A DNA stretch of 64,000 nucleotides from Acidimicrobiales bacterium (GTDB lineage: Bacteria; Actinomycetota; Acidimicrobiia; Acidimicrobiales; JAVJTC01), in contig JAVJTC010000009.1 in the NCBI GenBank assembly GCA_040219085.1, positions 100,539 to 164,538 of the forward strand, read 5' to 3'. The notes beneath the pieces were generated by a model. That model was not told where the DNA came from. It did no database searches and worked only from the letters and a program-made list of their open reading frames with translations. Below, one piece after another: positions 8,500 to 17,033 of the stretch; the stretch's first letter is position 1, and each line of letters starts with the position of its first letter. A program made the translations under genes and the position numbers.

Positions 8500-9753
8500 T
8501 CAGGCCACCTCGAGCACGACCGGCAGGGAGTCGATCCCCCGTATCAGCAGATGTGGACCGTGTTCCACCTCCACACCGGGCGCGAGAGCGATCCGCGAGG
8601 TGGCCTCGAGCAGCCGTGCGAATGCGATCTGCATCTCGGACCGGGCGAGCGCCGCACCGATACAGAAGTGGAGTCCGCCCCCGAAGGCGAGATGGTCACG
8701 GGGGTTCGCGCGGACGGGGTCGAGGTGTGCCGGAGCGTCGTAGTGACCTTCATCGCGGTTGGCCGAGCCGTAGCGCAACATCACCACGGCACCCTCGGGA
8801 ATCGTGACGCCGCCCAGGGTCGCCTCGGCTGCCATCACGCGCCACATCCCCTGGATGGGCGCCTCCAGCCGGAGTATCTCCTCGACGAAGCCCTCGAGGG
8901 AAGCGGGTTCAGCCCGCAGGTCGCGCTGGAGGTCCCCGTCGGTGGCGAGACGCCAGATTCCCGACGCGATGCCGTTGGTGGTCGTCTCGTTCCCCGCGAC
9001 GAGCAGTTGTTGGAGCATCATCAACAGCTCGGCGTCGTCGAGTGGGCGGTCGTCCACGGTCTCGGCATGCACGAGGTCCGACAGCATGTCGTCTGCGGGC
9101 ACCGAGCGCCGTTCTCCGATCCGTTCGTGGAAATAGTGCTGGAAGGCGACGCAGGCCCGGGCCGCGTCGATCTGCTGTTCGGGCGTGGCGAGACGACTCA
9201 GTTCGTTGACGACGGCGCGGCTCCACTGCGAGAAAAGGGCGAGATCGTCACGTGAGACGCCGAGTTGGTCCGCGATGACGATCATCGGAAGCGGCGCCGC
9301 GTATGCGCTGACGATGTCGACGGGGCTCGCGGCACTCAACACGTCCGCCAACAGCGTTCTGGCGGTCTCGTCGATCCCGGCTGCCATGCCGTCGACGCGT
9401 CGCGGCGTGAAAGCCTTGGACACCAACGAACGGAACCGGCGGTGCTCGGGGGGGTCCGTCGTGAACAGGGTGTCGACCGGCGCCCATCCCTCCGCGAGGA
9501 TCTCGAGCGCCTCGGCCGGCAGCCGATCCCGGCTCCGGATGATGCGACCGAAGCGGTTGGAGAAGACCTCGGGGCGTCTGAGCGCGTCCTGGACGTCGTC
9601 GTAGCGGCTCACGACCCAGATGTCGTCCACGGGCTCGTGGTAGACGGGCGCCTCGGCCCGCAGCCGTGAGTCGACGTCGAAGGGACAGACGAGGTGCTCG
9701 GCCGACAACGGACGGGCGCCATCGGTGGCCGGCCCGGTGGTCTCGTCGTTCAT
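8500..9753 (-). CDS. cytochrome P450
   Basis: A 417-residue bacterial class I P450. The I-helix oxygen-activation motif is AGNETT, the K-helix ExxR is EEILRLEAP, and the heme-thiolate loop is FGGGLHFCIGAALAR with Cys364. PPEHRRFR near residue 110 is the usual C-helix. It needs a ferredoxin and reductase; none is adjacent. AGNET in place of AGxDT is a common variant (as in CYP107/CYP125-type proteins). The substrate is unknown. It is a single-gene unit convergent with the esterase gene. Confidence 0.92.
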   Translation of the reverse strand: MNDETTGPATDGARPLSAEHLVCPFDVDSRLRAEAPVYHEPVDDIWVVSRYDDVQDALRRPEVFSNRFGRIIRSRDRLPAEALEILAEGWAPVDTLFTTDPPEHRRFRSLVSKAFTPRRVDGMAAGIDETARTLLADVLSAASPVDIVSAYAAPLPMIVIADQLGVSRDDLALFSQWSRAVVNELSRLATPEQQIDAARACVAFQHYFHERIGERRSVPADDMLSDLVHAETVDDRPLDDAELLMMLQQLLVAGNETTTNGIASGIWRLATDGDLQRDLRAEPASLEGFVEEILRLEAPIQGMWRVMAAEATLGGVTIPEGAVVMLRYGSANRDEGHYDAPAHLDPVRANPRDHLAFGGGLHFCIGAALARSEMQIAFARLLEATSRIALAPGVEVEHGPHLLIRGIDSLPVVLEVA

Positions 9754-9842
9754 CGTCGCCTTCCGTCACCGCACATCCGGCGCAACCGTACGCGGCTGGT
9801 GTCGGCCACCACCACTCGGGCTCGCCGTGATCGGAGAGGCCG

Positions 9843-12536
9843 TCAGTTCACACCGGCGTGCGGAGCGGCCGACGGGCCGAGGAGCTCTGCCAGCCTGGCT
9901 CCCGGCACCGGCATCCCGAAGTGGAATCCCTGTATGAAGTCGCAACCCAGGTCCCTCACCACCGCAGCCTGTGACGCGGTCTCGACCCCCTCGATCACTA
10001 TCTCGAGGTCGAGGAGGTGGGCCGTGTCGATGACGAGACCCACGATCGACCGGTCGTCCGTGTCGAGGGTCGCGACGAAGCTCTGGTCGAGCTTCAAGAT
10101 GTCGAGCGGCAACGTCCGAAGATGTGCGAGCGAGGTGTAGCCGGTCCCGAAATCGTCGATCGCGACCCGCACCCCGAGCGCGCGTACCGCGTCGAGGTCC
10201 GCCGCGACGTCCCGGAGGTCGTCGAGGAGTGCACTCTCGGTGACCTCCACGACCAACAGCGCCGGGTCCACATCAGAACCCGCCAGCGCCGCCTCCACGT
10301 CAGAGGGCAGTGTCCCACCCCGCAGATGCCGCCCCGACACGTTGATCGACAGAGCCAGATCACCGAGGACCGGGACACCCCGCCAGTTGCGCAGCTGCTC
10401 GACCGCTGATGCGATCACCCAGCGGTCGATATCGATGACGAGATCGGACCGCTCGGCGAAATCGATGAAGTCCGCGGGCGCGACGAGGCCCCGCTCCGGG
10501 TGCTCCCAGCGGATCAGGGCCTCGACCCCGACCGGGCGGGCGTCGGCGGCGGCGACTATCGGCTGGTAGTGGAGAACGAACTGGTCGCCGTCGAGGGCCT
10601 CACGAACCTCGCGGTCCAGGTCCGACTCACGCGACGCCTGTTGGCGCATGTGATCGTCGCAGACCTCCGTGCGGTCTCTGCCCCGCTCCTTCGCCAGGTA
10701 GACGGCGAGGTCGGCGTCCCGGATCAACTCGTCGGCGGTGAACCGACCGGCCTGCGACACCGCGACCCCGATGCTGATCGTCGGCTCGATGACCCCGGCG
10801 GGCGTCGACACCGGTTTGGTGACAGAGGTGCGGATTCGCTCGGCCAGAACATAGGCATCGTCGACATCGGTCACGGGCTCCGCGACGACGAGGAACTCGT
10901 CACCGCCGAGACGCCCGACCAGGTCTCCGCCGCGAACAGCCTCACCGAGACGCTGCGCGACGGTCCTCAACAGTGCATCCCCGGCCGGGTGGCCGTGGAT
11001 GTCGTTCACCGACTTGAAGCCGTCCACGTCGACGAAGAAGGCCGCCAGCGTCGCATCGGAACGTGCGGTACGGGCGACGGCCTGCTCGAGGTGGTCGATG
11101 ACGGCTCGCCGATTGGGAACACCGGTGAGGCCGTCGTGGGCGGCCTGGTGGCTGAGGCGGCGGCGGTACTCCTCCCGTTCGGCAAGCGAGACCCGCAGCC
11201 GCTCCACGGCCGCCTGCAGGGAGGAGCCGAAGTGCCCCTTGGCCTCGACGTCGAACACGGGGTCGTCGAGTGACCCGACCGCGAGTGCGTCGGCCTGGCG
11301 CTCACCGAGGCGGAGATTGTCGACAGCCTCGGCGAGGGCATGGCCGACCGAGCGGACCTCCCGAGGTCCACTCAGCGGAACCTGGTGAGCCAGGTCGCCC
11401 CGTCTCAGCGAGTCGGCGGCGTCCGACAGCAGCCTGAGCGGCCGTACGATCGCCCGCGCCGTAGCCAACGTCACCGAGACGGTGATCAGACCGATGATCG
11501 TCGCCACGGCCATCACCCACCAGGCGGTTGCCCTCGCCGAGGATGCGGCCGAGTCAACGAAGTCCAACACGTCGACGCCGGCGGTGACCACGAGGTCGAC
11601 ATGGGAATCCGCGCCGATGCCGGCGGCGGCGAAGCTCGTCCCCAGGCGGGTGAGATCCTCCGGGGAGATGGACGTGGCTCCCACCTCGACCATCATGGTG
11701 GTGTCGGTGAGACCGTCTCCGTCGTACACGTCAGCGAGAAGCTCCTCGACCTCTGCAAGAAAGAGGCCTACGTTCGGATCCGCCGGAAGGGCGTCGAACA
11801 CGGCCGCTGTCCGCGAACCGTCCACTGAGAGTGCCTCCACCCGCTTCCCGGCGTTGTCGTACGCCGTAGCCTCGAGCGCCAGCTCGGACAACGGATCCTC
11901 CACGATCCCCAGCTCACCGAGCGCTATCGAGAAGAACGCTCCGACCTGACCCGTGAACGAGGCCCGCATCGACGCCGTCGCCTCGACCACCAGCGCCGCA
12001 TCGACCAGGCCCTCGGCACTGTCGACCCCCGCCGCATCGGTCAGGACACGTCGCATCTCGAGCTGACTCCGGGCGGCGACGAAGTTGCGGAGCTGCTCGT
12101 ATGCATCGGCGAGCTCGTCGGGCATCAGGTCAGCCCGTCTCGCCTCGCCCAGCTGTGCTCGCAGGGCGACGGCGAACTCGCTGTCGTCGATCCGATCAGC
12201 GAGACCGTCGAGTCCCTGCCGCGCTTCATCGAGCGCGGCAGGTAGGTCGAAGCCGACGAATGCCGACAACAAGGGTGGAGCGATCCCGAGCGACTCGGCG
12301 AGTCCGGCCGCCTGAGCCCAGGTCTGCTCCTGGTCGACCGCCGCCTCGAGGTTGACGAACAGCACAGCCCTGTCGGTGGAGCTGGCAAGGTCCTGCGCGG
12401 CGGAACTCGCGTCCATGGCGGCGATGGTCCGGGACAACGCCAACCACGTCAGCCCCACCAACGGCACGAGCGCGAGACAGACGAGAAGGGTGCCTACGCG
12501 TGGGCGTCGACCCACGCCGCGTCCGCCGCGGAACAT
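9843..12536 (-). CDS. membrane GGDEF-EAL cyclic-di-GMP enzyme with HAMP and sensor domain
   Basis: An 897-residue protein. A membrane segment (about 18-38) is followed by a roughly 280-residue extracytoplasmic helical region that resembles NIT-type nitrate-sensing domains (FVNLEAAVDQEQTWA). Then come a second membrane segment, a HAMP linker, GGDEF and EAL. The GGDEF motif (544-548) is intact and has an RxxD product-inhibition site five residues before it. The EAL motif E672-A-L is intact in GVEALIRWEH. Both diguanylate cyclase and phosphodiesterase activity are thus possible, gated by the external sensor. It is transcribed alone. Confidence 0.9.
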   Translation of the reverse strand: MFRGGRGVGRRPRVGTLLVCLALVPLVGLTWLALSRTIAAMDASSAAQDLASSTDRAVLFVNLEAAVDQEQTWAQAAGLAESLGIAPPLLSAFVGFDLPAALDEARQGLDGLADRIDDSEFAVALRAQLGEARRADLMPDELADAYEQLRNFVAARSQLEMRRVLTDAAGVDSAEGLVDAALVVEATASMRASFTGQVGAFFSIALGELGIVEDPLSELALEATAYDNAGKRVEALSVDGSRTAAVFDALPADPNVGLFLAEVEELLADVYDGDGLTDTTMMVEVGATSISPEDLTRLGTSFAAAGIGADSHVDLVVTAGVDVLDFVDSAASSARATAWWVMAVATIIGLITVSVTLATARAIVRPLRLLSDAADSLRRGDLAHQVPLSGPREVRSVGHALAEAVDNLRLGERQADALAVGSLDDPVFDVEAKGHFGSSLQAAVERLRVSLAEREEYRRRLSHQAAHDGLTGVPNRRAVIDHLEQAVARTARSDATLAAFFVDVDGFKSVNDIHGHPAGDALLRTVAQRLGEAVRGGDLVGRLGGDEFLVVAEPVTDVDDAYVLAERIRTSVTKPVSTPAGVIEPTISIGVAVSQAGRFTADELIRDADLAVYLAKERGRDRTEVCDDHMRQQASRESDLDREVREALDGDQFVLHYQPIVAAADARPVGVEALIRWEHPERGLVAPADFIDFAERSDLVIDIDRWVIASAVEQLRNWRGVPVLGDLALSINVSGRHLRGGTLPSDVEAALAGSDVDPALLVVEVTESALLDDLRDVAADLDAVRALGVRVAIDDFGTGYTSLAHLRTLPLDILKLDQSFVATLDTDDRSIVGLVIDTAHLLDLEIVIEGVETASQAAVVRDLGCDFIQGFHFGMPVPGARLAELLGPSAAPHAGVN

Positions 12537-12589
12537 GGGGTCTTCATCGGCACCCCACCCCCGAACCTGAGCACGGTGGTTCGCTCTTC

Positions 12590-12610
12590 GGCCGGGCCGT
12601 TCGCCCGGCC
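12590..12610. terminator. hairpin terminator after crotonase gene
   Basis: A perfect 8-bp GC stem (GGCCGGGC/GCCCGGCC) with a 5-base loop begins 5 bases beyond the stop of the minus-strand enoyl-CoA hydratase gene. There is no U-tract, as is common in high-GC actinobacteria. Confidence 0.5.
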
Positions 12611-12614
12611 TACC

Positions 12615-13382
12615 TCAGCCGCGGGGGCGCCCGAGGAACCGGTCGACGAGTTCTGCTGTCTCGTTCGTGCCGAAGAGCAGAGCCGTCGTCTCCACCGCGG
12701 CGACGAGCCCCGCGTCAGTGTCTCGGTTCAGGAGATGCTTGGCTGACCTCAGCGCGGAGGCCGGGTTCGCGGCCGCGGCGGCCGCCAACTCGTGGGCGCG
12801 GTCCAGAAGCGCATCGGCCGCCACGATCTCCTGGACGACGCCGATCTCCCGGGCCGTCGCGACATCGATCACCTCGGCTGTCGACACCAGCCTCCAGGTC
12901 CACGCGGCACCCATCTTCCGTTCGCCCTTCACGATCCCGAATCCGGGCACGAGACCGTGCGCGGATTCGCGGAATCCGAACGTCGCGTGCTCCGCGGCGA
13001 TCGTGTAGTCCACGGCGCAGAGGATCTCGAGCCCGCCGCCGTGGGCGATCCCGTTCACGGCGGCGATGACGGGAACCCCGGCCCGCTCGACCGCATGGAA
13101 CGCGTCGAACACCACCCGCACGTGCGCCCGGGCGGCGTCGACGTCGAGTGTCAGGGCGGGAAACGTGGCGATGTCGCCACCGGCGGAGAAAGCACGGCCC
13201 TCCCCGGCCAACACGACGACCCGGATGGACGGCTCGTGGGTCACGTGGTCCATCACGTCGATGAGCTCGTCGAAGAACAACCTGTCCATCGCGTTGAGCT
13301 TGTCGGGCCGGTCGATGACGAGGTCCACGACGCCGTCACCGACCTCGTCGATCCGGAACCGCTCCCACGACCGAGAGCTCAT
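12615..13382 (-). CDS. enoyl-CoA hydratase/isomerase family protein (crotonase)
   Basis: A 255-residue crotonase-fold protein starting at ATG 13382. The longer frame to 13604 is antisense over the SDR gene and was rejected. The oxyanion-hole strands GRAFSAGGDIATF and NGIAHGGGLEIL and the second acidic loop FGFRESAHGLVPG are all present, so an active hydratase, isomerase or hydrolase is likely. It is the last gene of the IpdAB-like operon and its start overlaps the SDR stop (ATGA). In steroid-degrading actinobacteria a crotonase acts beside IpdAB, but this protein cannot be equated with that one from sequence alone. Confidence 0.88.
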   Translation of the reverse strand: MSSRSWERFRIDEVGDGVVDLVIDRPDKLNAMDRLFFDELIDVMDHVTHEPSIRVVVLAGEGRAFSAGGDIATFPALTLDVDAARAHVRVVFDAFHAVERAGVPVIAAVNGIAHGGGLEILCAVDYTIAAEHATFGFRESAHGLVPGFGIVKGERKMGAAWTWRLVSTAEVIDVATAREIGVVQEIVAADALLDRAHELAAAAAANPASALRSAKHLLNRDTDAGLVAAVETTALLFGTNETAELVDRFLGRPRG

Positions 13383-14152
13383 CGCGGTGACATCCGCAGC
13401 GCCGCGTCGAGCCGCACGACATCGCCGTTGAGGAAGGTGTTCTCCATGAAATGGGCGACGAGACCTGCGAGGTCGGCGGGAGCGCCGAGGCGCTTGGGGA
13501 AGACGTTCTGCTCGGCCAGGCCCTCGATCATCTCGTCGGAGAGGGTCGCCAGCATGGGGGTGTGCATCGTCCCCGGGCAGATCGTCATGACCCGGATGCC
13601 CCACGATGCGAGGTCACGGGCCAGCGGCAGCGTGAGGCCGATCACGCCACCTTTCGACGCGGCGTAGGACATCTGACCGACCTGCCCCTCGATGCCGGCG
13701 ATCGATGCCAGATTGACGATGAGGCCCCGCTCGCCCTCGTCAGAGGGCTCGTTGCGCGCCATGACGGGCACGATGTTGCGGACCACGTCGAACAGCCCGA
13801 CGAGGTTGACGTCCACGTGGGCGCGGAAGTGTTCGAGCGGGTGGACCTCGCCGTCGCGCCTCAACATCCGCTTGGCCGAGCTGATGCCGGCACAGCTGAC
13901 CAGGAGATCGACCCGGCCGAAGGCCTCTCCCGCCGCCTCGGCTGCAGCTGTGACCTGTGCGGGGTCGGTGATGTCGACCGGCACGAAACGCACCGTGTCC
14001 TCGCCCAGTTCGGCGACGAGGTCCGCCCCCTTCGACGACGGCAGGTCGAAGATGATCCCCTTGCCGCCGCTCGCGGCGAGCATCCTGATCACCCCCTCGC
14101 CCAGACCCGAGGCCCCTCCGGTGACGACTCCGACTGCTCCCTGCACCAACAT
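13379..14152 (-). CDS. SDR oxidoreductase, 3-hydroxyacyl-CoA dehydrogenase (HSD10-like) type
   Basis: A 257-residue classical short-chain dehydrogenase. The NAD loop is TGGASGLGEG near residues 11-20, with acidic Asp36 after the second strand (IIFDLP) favouring NAD. SCAGIS takes the place of NNAG, and the YAASK catalytic pair is present. The insert around SAKRMLRRDGEVHPL and the ending FLNGDVVRLDAALRM match type-2 3-hydroxyacyl-CoA dehydrogenases. It probably oxidises a 3-hydroxyacyl-CoA intermediate made by the coupled crotonase. The gene sits in the minus-strand operon with the CoA-transferase pair. Confidence 0.85.
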   Translation of the reverse strand: MLVQGAVGVVTGGASGLGEGVIRMLAASGGKGIIFDLPSSKGADLVAELGEDTVRFVPVDITDPAQVTAAAEAAGEAFGRVDLLVSCAGISSAKRMLRRDGEVHPLEHFRAHVDVNLVGLFDVVRNIVPVMARNEPSDEGERGLIVNLASIAGIEGQVGQMSYAASKGGVIGLTLPLARDLASWGIRVMTICPGTMHTPMLATLSDEMIEGLAEQNVFPKRLGAPADLAGLVAHFMENTFLNGDVVRLDAALRMSPR

Positions 14153-14201
14153 CGCTACTCCCGTCCCGCCGCGTCGGACGCGGCACTCGTTGCTGTGCCG
14201 T

Positions 14202-15212
14202 CTAGTCGACGGCGATGACTTCGGCCCCGAAACGGGCGATTGCCTCCAGCGTGGCTTCGTGGCCCGGTCCCCCCGGGTGGCGCATCCGCAGCGCCATGTA
14301 GTCCGCCCCGGTCACCGCCTCCCACTCGGCGACCGTCGCGCGGATCTCGTCACCCGAGCCGAAAAGGAACCGCCCCGGTGCGAGCCTCTCGAAGGTGAAG
14401 TCCGCCCTGTCGACGACCTCGTCGACCCACGGTTCGAACACCTTCCGGTAGACGCCGACGTTGTAATAGAGGCGATGGACTGCGAGGGCGTGCGGACCCC
14501 AGTCTCGTGCGCACTGCTCCGCGGAGTCGCCGATCCACGCTTCGCGGAACAGGGCTACCGAGTGGGGTCGACCGAGGTCGTCGGCGGCAGCCCGGTAGTG
14601 GTCGGCGAGCCGTCCCACCGTCTGCGCGTCACGTTGGGGGTCACAGATCCAACGGTCGGCCCACCGGCCTGCCCGCTCGAGCCCCGCCCGGGCGTGCGAA
14701 CCCATCCAGATCTCGGGGCGGGGATCGCTGTAGGGCGAGGGCGTGACGTGACCGGCGACGTCATAGAAGCGCCCGTGGTGCTCGAAGGGCTCGCCGGACA
14801 GGCACCCCTGGAGAACCTCCAGGACCTCTTCTACGATCGCCGGGCGCTCGTCGCGGTCCATGCCGTAGAGGGCGAAGTCCGGTTCCTGGTGCCCGATCCC
14901 GAGCCCGCAGATGACACGACCGCGGCTGATCCAATCCAGCATCAACAGATCCTCGGCCAGACGCACCGGATGGTGCAGCGGGCCGGCCAGCACGGCGGCA
15001 CCGAAACGGATCGTCGAGGTGGCCTGTAGCAGGGCCGCGCCGAGGAGATACGGCGAGATGAGCGCGCCGCCCCGGGCCTGATGGAACTCGGGGAGGAAGA
15101 CGGCGTCGAATCCCGCCGCCTCCGCCGCCTGCGTCTCCTCCACGAGCTCGTCGAAGAGCTGGTCCAGCGGCACGCCGATCGCCTGGATCGGCAGGATCAG
15201 TCCGTAGCGCAC
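14202..15212 (-). CDS. LLM class (F420-type) oxidoreductase
   Basis: A 336-residue luciferase-like protein from GTG 15212; the frame upstream to 15293 overlaps the CoA-transferase gene and lacks family pattern. It begins VRYGLILPIQAIGV, has FLPEFHQ, and carries the barrel signature LMLDWISRGRVICGLGIGHQ near residues 95-114. It lies 13 bases after the beta CoA-transferase subunit. LLM F420-dependent proteins are frequent companions of actinobacterial steroid and terpenoid degradation clusters, which fits this operon. Substrate and cofactor are inferred only. Confidence 0.83.
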   Translation of the reverse strand: MRYGLILPIQAIGVPLDQLFDELVEETQAAEAAGFDAVFLPEFHQARGGALISPYLLGAALLQATSTIRFGAAVLAGPLHHPVRLAEDLLMLDWISRGRVICGLGIGHQEPDFALYGMDRDERPAIVEEVLEVLQGCLSGEPFEHHGRFYDVAGHVTPSPYSDPRPEIWMGSHARAGLERAGRWADRWICDPQRDAQTVGRLADHYRAAADDLGRPHSVALFREAWIGDSAEQCARDWGPHALAVHRLYYNVGVYRKVFEPWVDEVVDRADFTFERLAPGRFLFGSGDEIRATVAEWEAVTGADYMALRMRHPGGPGHEATLEAIARFGAEVIAVD

Positions 15213-15225
15213 GCCCGGAGCGCTC

Positions 15226-16029
15226 TCAGAACTCGCGCCTGCGGGCCCCGGTCGGATCGACCTCGGTCCGCAGGATGTGCAGCTCCTCGGCACTGGGCTG
15301 CGCCGTCACGGCGATCTCGCCGTCGCTCGGCGCTATCTCGAAGCCGGTCGCCTCGCGCACCTGCTCCTCGGTGACGCCCGGATGCAGACTCTTGATACGC
15401 ATCCGCTTCGAGTCGGGGTCGAAGTCGAAGACACACATGTTGGTGATGCACAGCTGGGGCCCGCCGGGCAATCCGAGGCGCTCGCGGTGGTCGCCGCCGT
15501 CGCCCCAGCCGATCCCTGACCTGAAGTCGAGGTTCTCGATGAAGGTCCGCGAATCGTGCGTCGAGCTCCACAGGTAGATACGCGGGATCATGCAGCCGAG
15601 ATCGGCCATGCCGCCACCACCGGGGAGGCGGACCTTGGGCGAGTCGTAGGGCCCGATCACCGTGTTGTTGACGTTGCCGTACGCGTCCATCTGGGCACCG
15701 CGGAAGGCGAAGGTGTTGTAGCGCCGACCCTGGGACCAGGTCCAGAAGTCGAACGGTGAGTTCGACAACATCGCGGCGCCACCCCACAGCGAGTCCGACA
15801 GAGTCGACTCGCCGATCTCAGCCGGGTCGGCGTCGATCGCGATCGACGATGCCGCCCACACGAGATCGGGCGCGTGGGTCCGGCGGGCGAGCAGGTAGGC
15901 GCACACCGGGATGAACGACACGGCGCCGTTGAAGGCCTTCGTGTCGTTGGGCAGCGCCCGTGAGAACGTGACGACCATCAACTCGTCGATGGTGCAGTCG
16001 TAGCCGGGAACCTCGGGGATCTCGCTCAT
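15226..16029 (-). CDS. CoA-transferase beta subunit, IpdB-like
   Basis: A 267-residue protein of the glutaconate-CoA-transferase beta type. Family features include the hydrophobic VCAYLLARRTHAPDLVWA segment, the Gly-rich VRLPGGGGMADLG loop and a C-terminal SLHPGVTEEQVREATGFEI. It pairs with the overlapping upstream alpha subunit. Actinobacterial IpdAB pairs of this type open the last ring of steroid catabolism as CoA-thioester hydrolases rather than transferring CoA. The LLM, SDR and crotonase neighbours are consistent with such a ring-opening pathway, but steroid substrate specificity is not demonstrated. Confidence 0.82.
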   Translation of the reverse strand: MSEIPEVPGYDCTIDELMVVTFSRALPNDTKAFNGAVSFIPVCAYLLARRTHAPDLVWAASSIAIDADPAEIGESTLSDSLWGGAAMLSNSPFDFWTWSQGRRYNTFAFRGAQMDAYGNVNNTVIGPYDSPKVRLPGGGGMADLGCMIPRIYLWSSTHDSRTFIENLDFRSGIGWGDGGDHRERLGLPGGPQLCITNMCVFDFDPDSKRMRIKSLHPGVTEEQVREATGFEIAPSDGEIAVTAQPSAEELHILRTEVDPTGARRREF

Positions 16030-16913
16030 GCCCGTCCCTCCGTGGTCAACAGTGCCGCCGCCCCGCCGTTGGCGTCGAGGAAGTCCTCCCAGGTCTCGGG
16101 CGCCACCACCCGCTCAGTGAAGAAGGTCCGGAAAGCTTCAGGATCGCGCGACGCCTTCGAATACTCGAGGAAGAACGGCGAGTGGTGTCTGTAGTCGGGG
16201 AAGCAGGAAGTGGGGAACGCTCCGTGGGTGGCCGGGGCCACGGAGTCCACCATGAAGCGGGGATAGGTCGTCTTCTCGGGTTCGTCGGTGAAGGTCCGGT
16301 GCGGGACCATCCGCTCGACGGTCACGATCGTCCGGTCGGCGGCGTTGACGATCTCGGAGTCCATCCATACGAGCTTCGGCAGTACACGGACGTTGCCGGC
16401 GTCGTCGGCCTCGTGGGCGTGCACGAGGGAGATGTCGATCGGCAGGCGGGTGCACGCGACGTAGCGCTCACCGGTCGCCTCGTCGACCTCCTCGCGGATC
16501 GTGCCCGACTCGGTGTGGAGCCCCAACACGTCGGTGCCCAGACCCGCCTTCGTGGGCATGAACGGCAACTGGTAGGCCTGCGCCTGACAGCGCGCGATCA
16601 ACAGGTGCTCGGAGTACTCCTCGATGGCGACAGCGCCGGACTGCACCGCATGGCGGAAGTTGGGTGCGAGGCCGAGCCCTTCGAAGGAGATCAGCCCGCT
16701 CAGCACGCGCGACACGCATCCGCCGGCGACCAGCCAGTCCACGGGCATCCCCGCGACGATGGCGACCAGCGTGAGATCGCGCTTCTCCTGCCGGACGAGT
16801 TCGCGCACGAGTGCCATGGGTGCGCTGTTCATCGACAGGCCCCCCAGTGCGATCGTGGCTCCGTCCGGCACCGACTCGGCTGCTTCAGCCAGGGTGGTTA
16901 CCTTGGAAGACAT
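16026..16913 (-). CDS. CoA-transferase alpha subunit, IpdA-like
   Basis: A 295-residue protein of the CoA-transferase alpha-subunit family. IALGGLSMNSAPMALVREL at 21-39 is the substrate/CoA loop, followed by LVAIVAGMPVDWLVAGG and LPFMPTKAGLGTDVL. It overlaps the beta subunit by four bases (ATGA) and is the first gene of a five-gene operon. A perfect 14-bp palindrome lies 14 bases upstream of its ATG, so a TetR-family repressor likely controls the operon. IpdAB-type function (hydrolytic ring cleavage of a cyclic CoA thioester) is the best guess. Confidence 0.82.
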   Translation of the reverse strand: MSSKVTTLAEAAESVPDGATIALGGLSMNSAPMALVRELVRQEKRDLTLVAIVAGMPVDWLVAGGCVSRVLSGLISFEGLGLAPNFRHAVQSGAVAIEEYSEHLLIARCQAQAYQLPFMPTKAGLGTDVLGLHTESGTIREEVDEATGERYVACTRLPIDISLVHAHEADDAGNVRVLPKLVWMDSEIVNAADRTIVTVERMVPHRTFTDEPEKTTYPRFMVDSVAPATHGAFPTSCFPDYRHHSPFFLEYSKASRDPEAFRTFFTERVVAPETWEDFLDANGGAAALLTTEGRA

Positions 16914-16926
16914 GGCCTAGGCCTAC

Positions 16927-16940
16927 CAAACGATCGTTTG
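16927..16940. promoter_or_regulatory. TetR-type operator palindrome
   Basis: CAAACGATCGTTTG is a perfect 14-bp palindrome in the 120-bp divergent spacer between the IpdA-like operon and the UGSC locus. It is AT-rich for this DNA. Its position 14 bases before the IpdA-like start fits a repressor site for a TetR-family regulator encoded elsewhere. It could also affect the divergent gene at 17034. Confidence 0.55.
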
Positions 16941-17033
16941 TCGGGGCAACAAGCGCCCGGTACGTTCAGGACCGGGAGCGCCTCGCGAGCTGCGATGCGC
17001 GGCGGCGTCCACAGCGCACAGGGGGAAGACACC

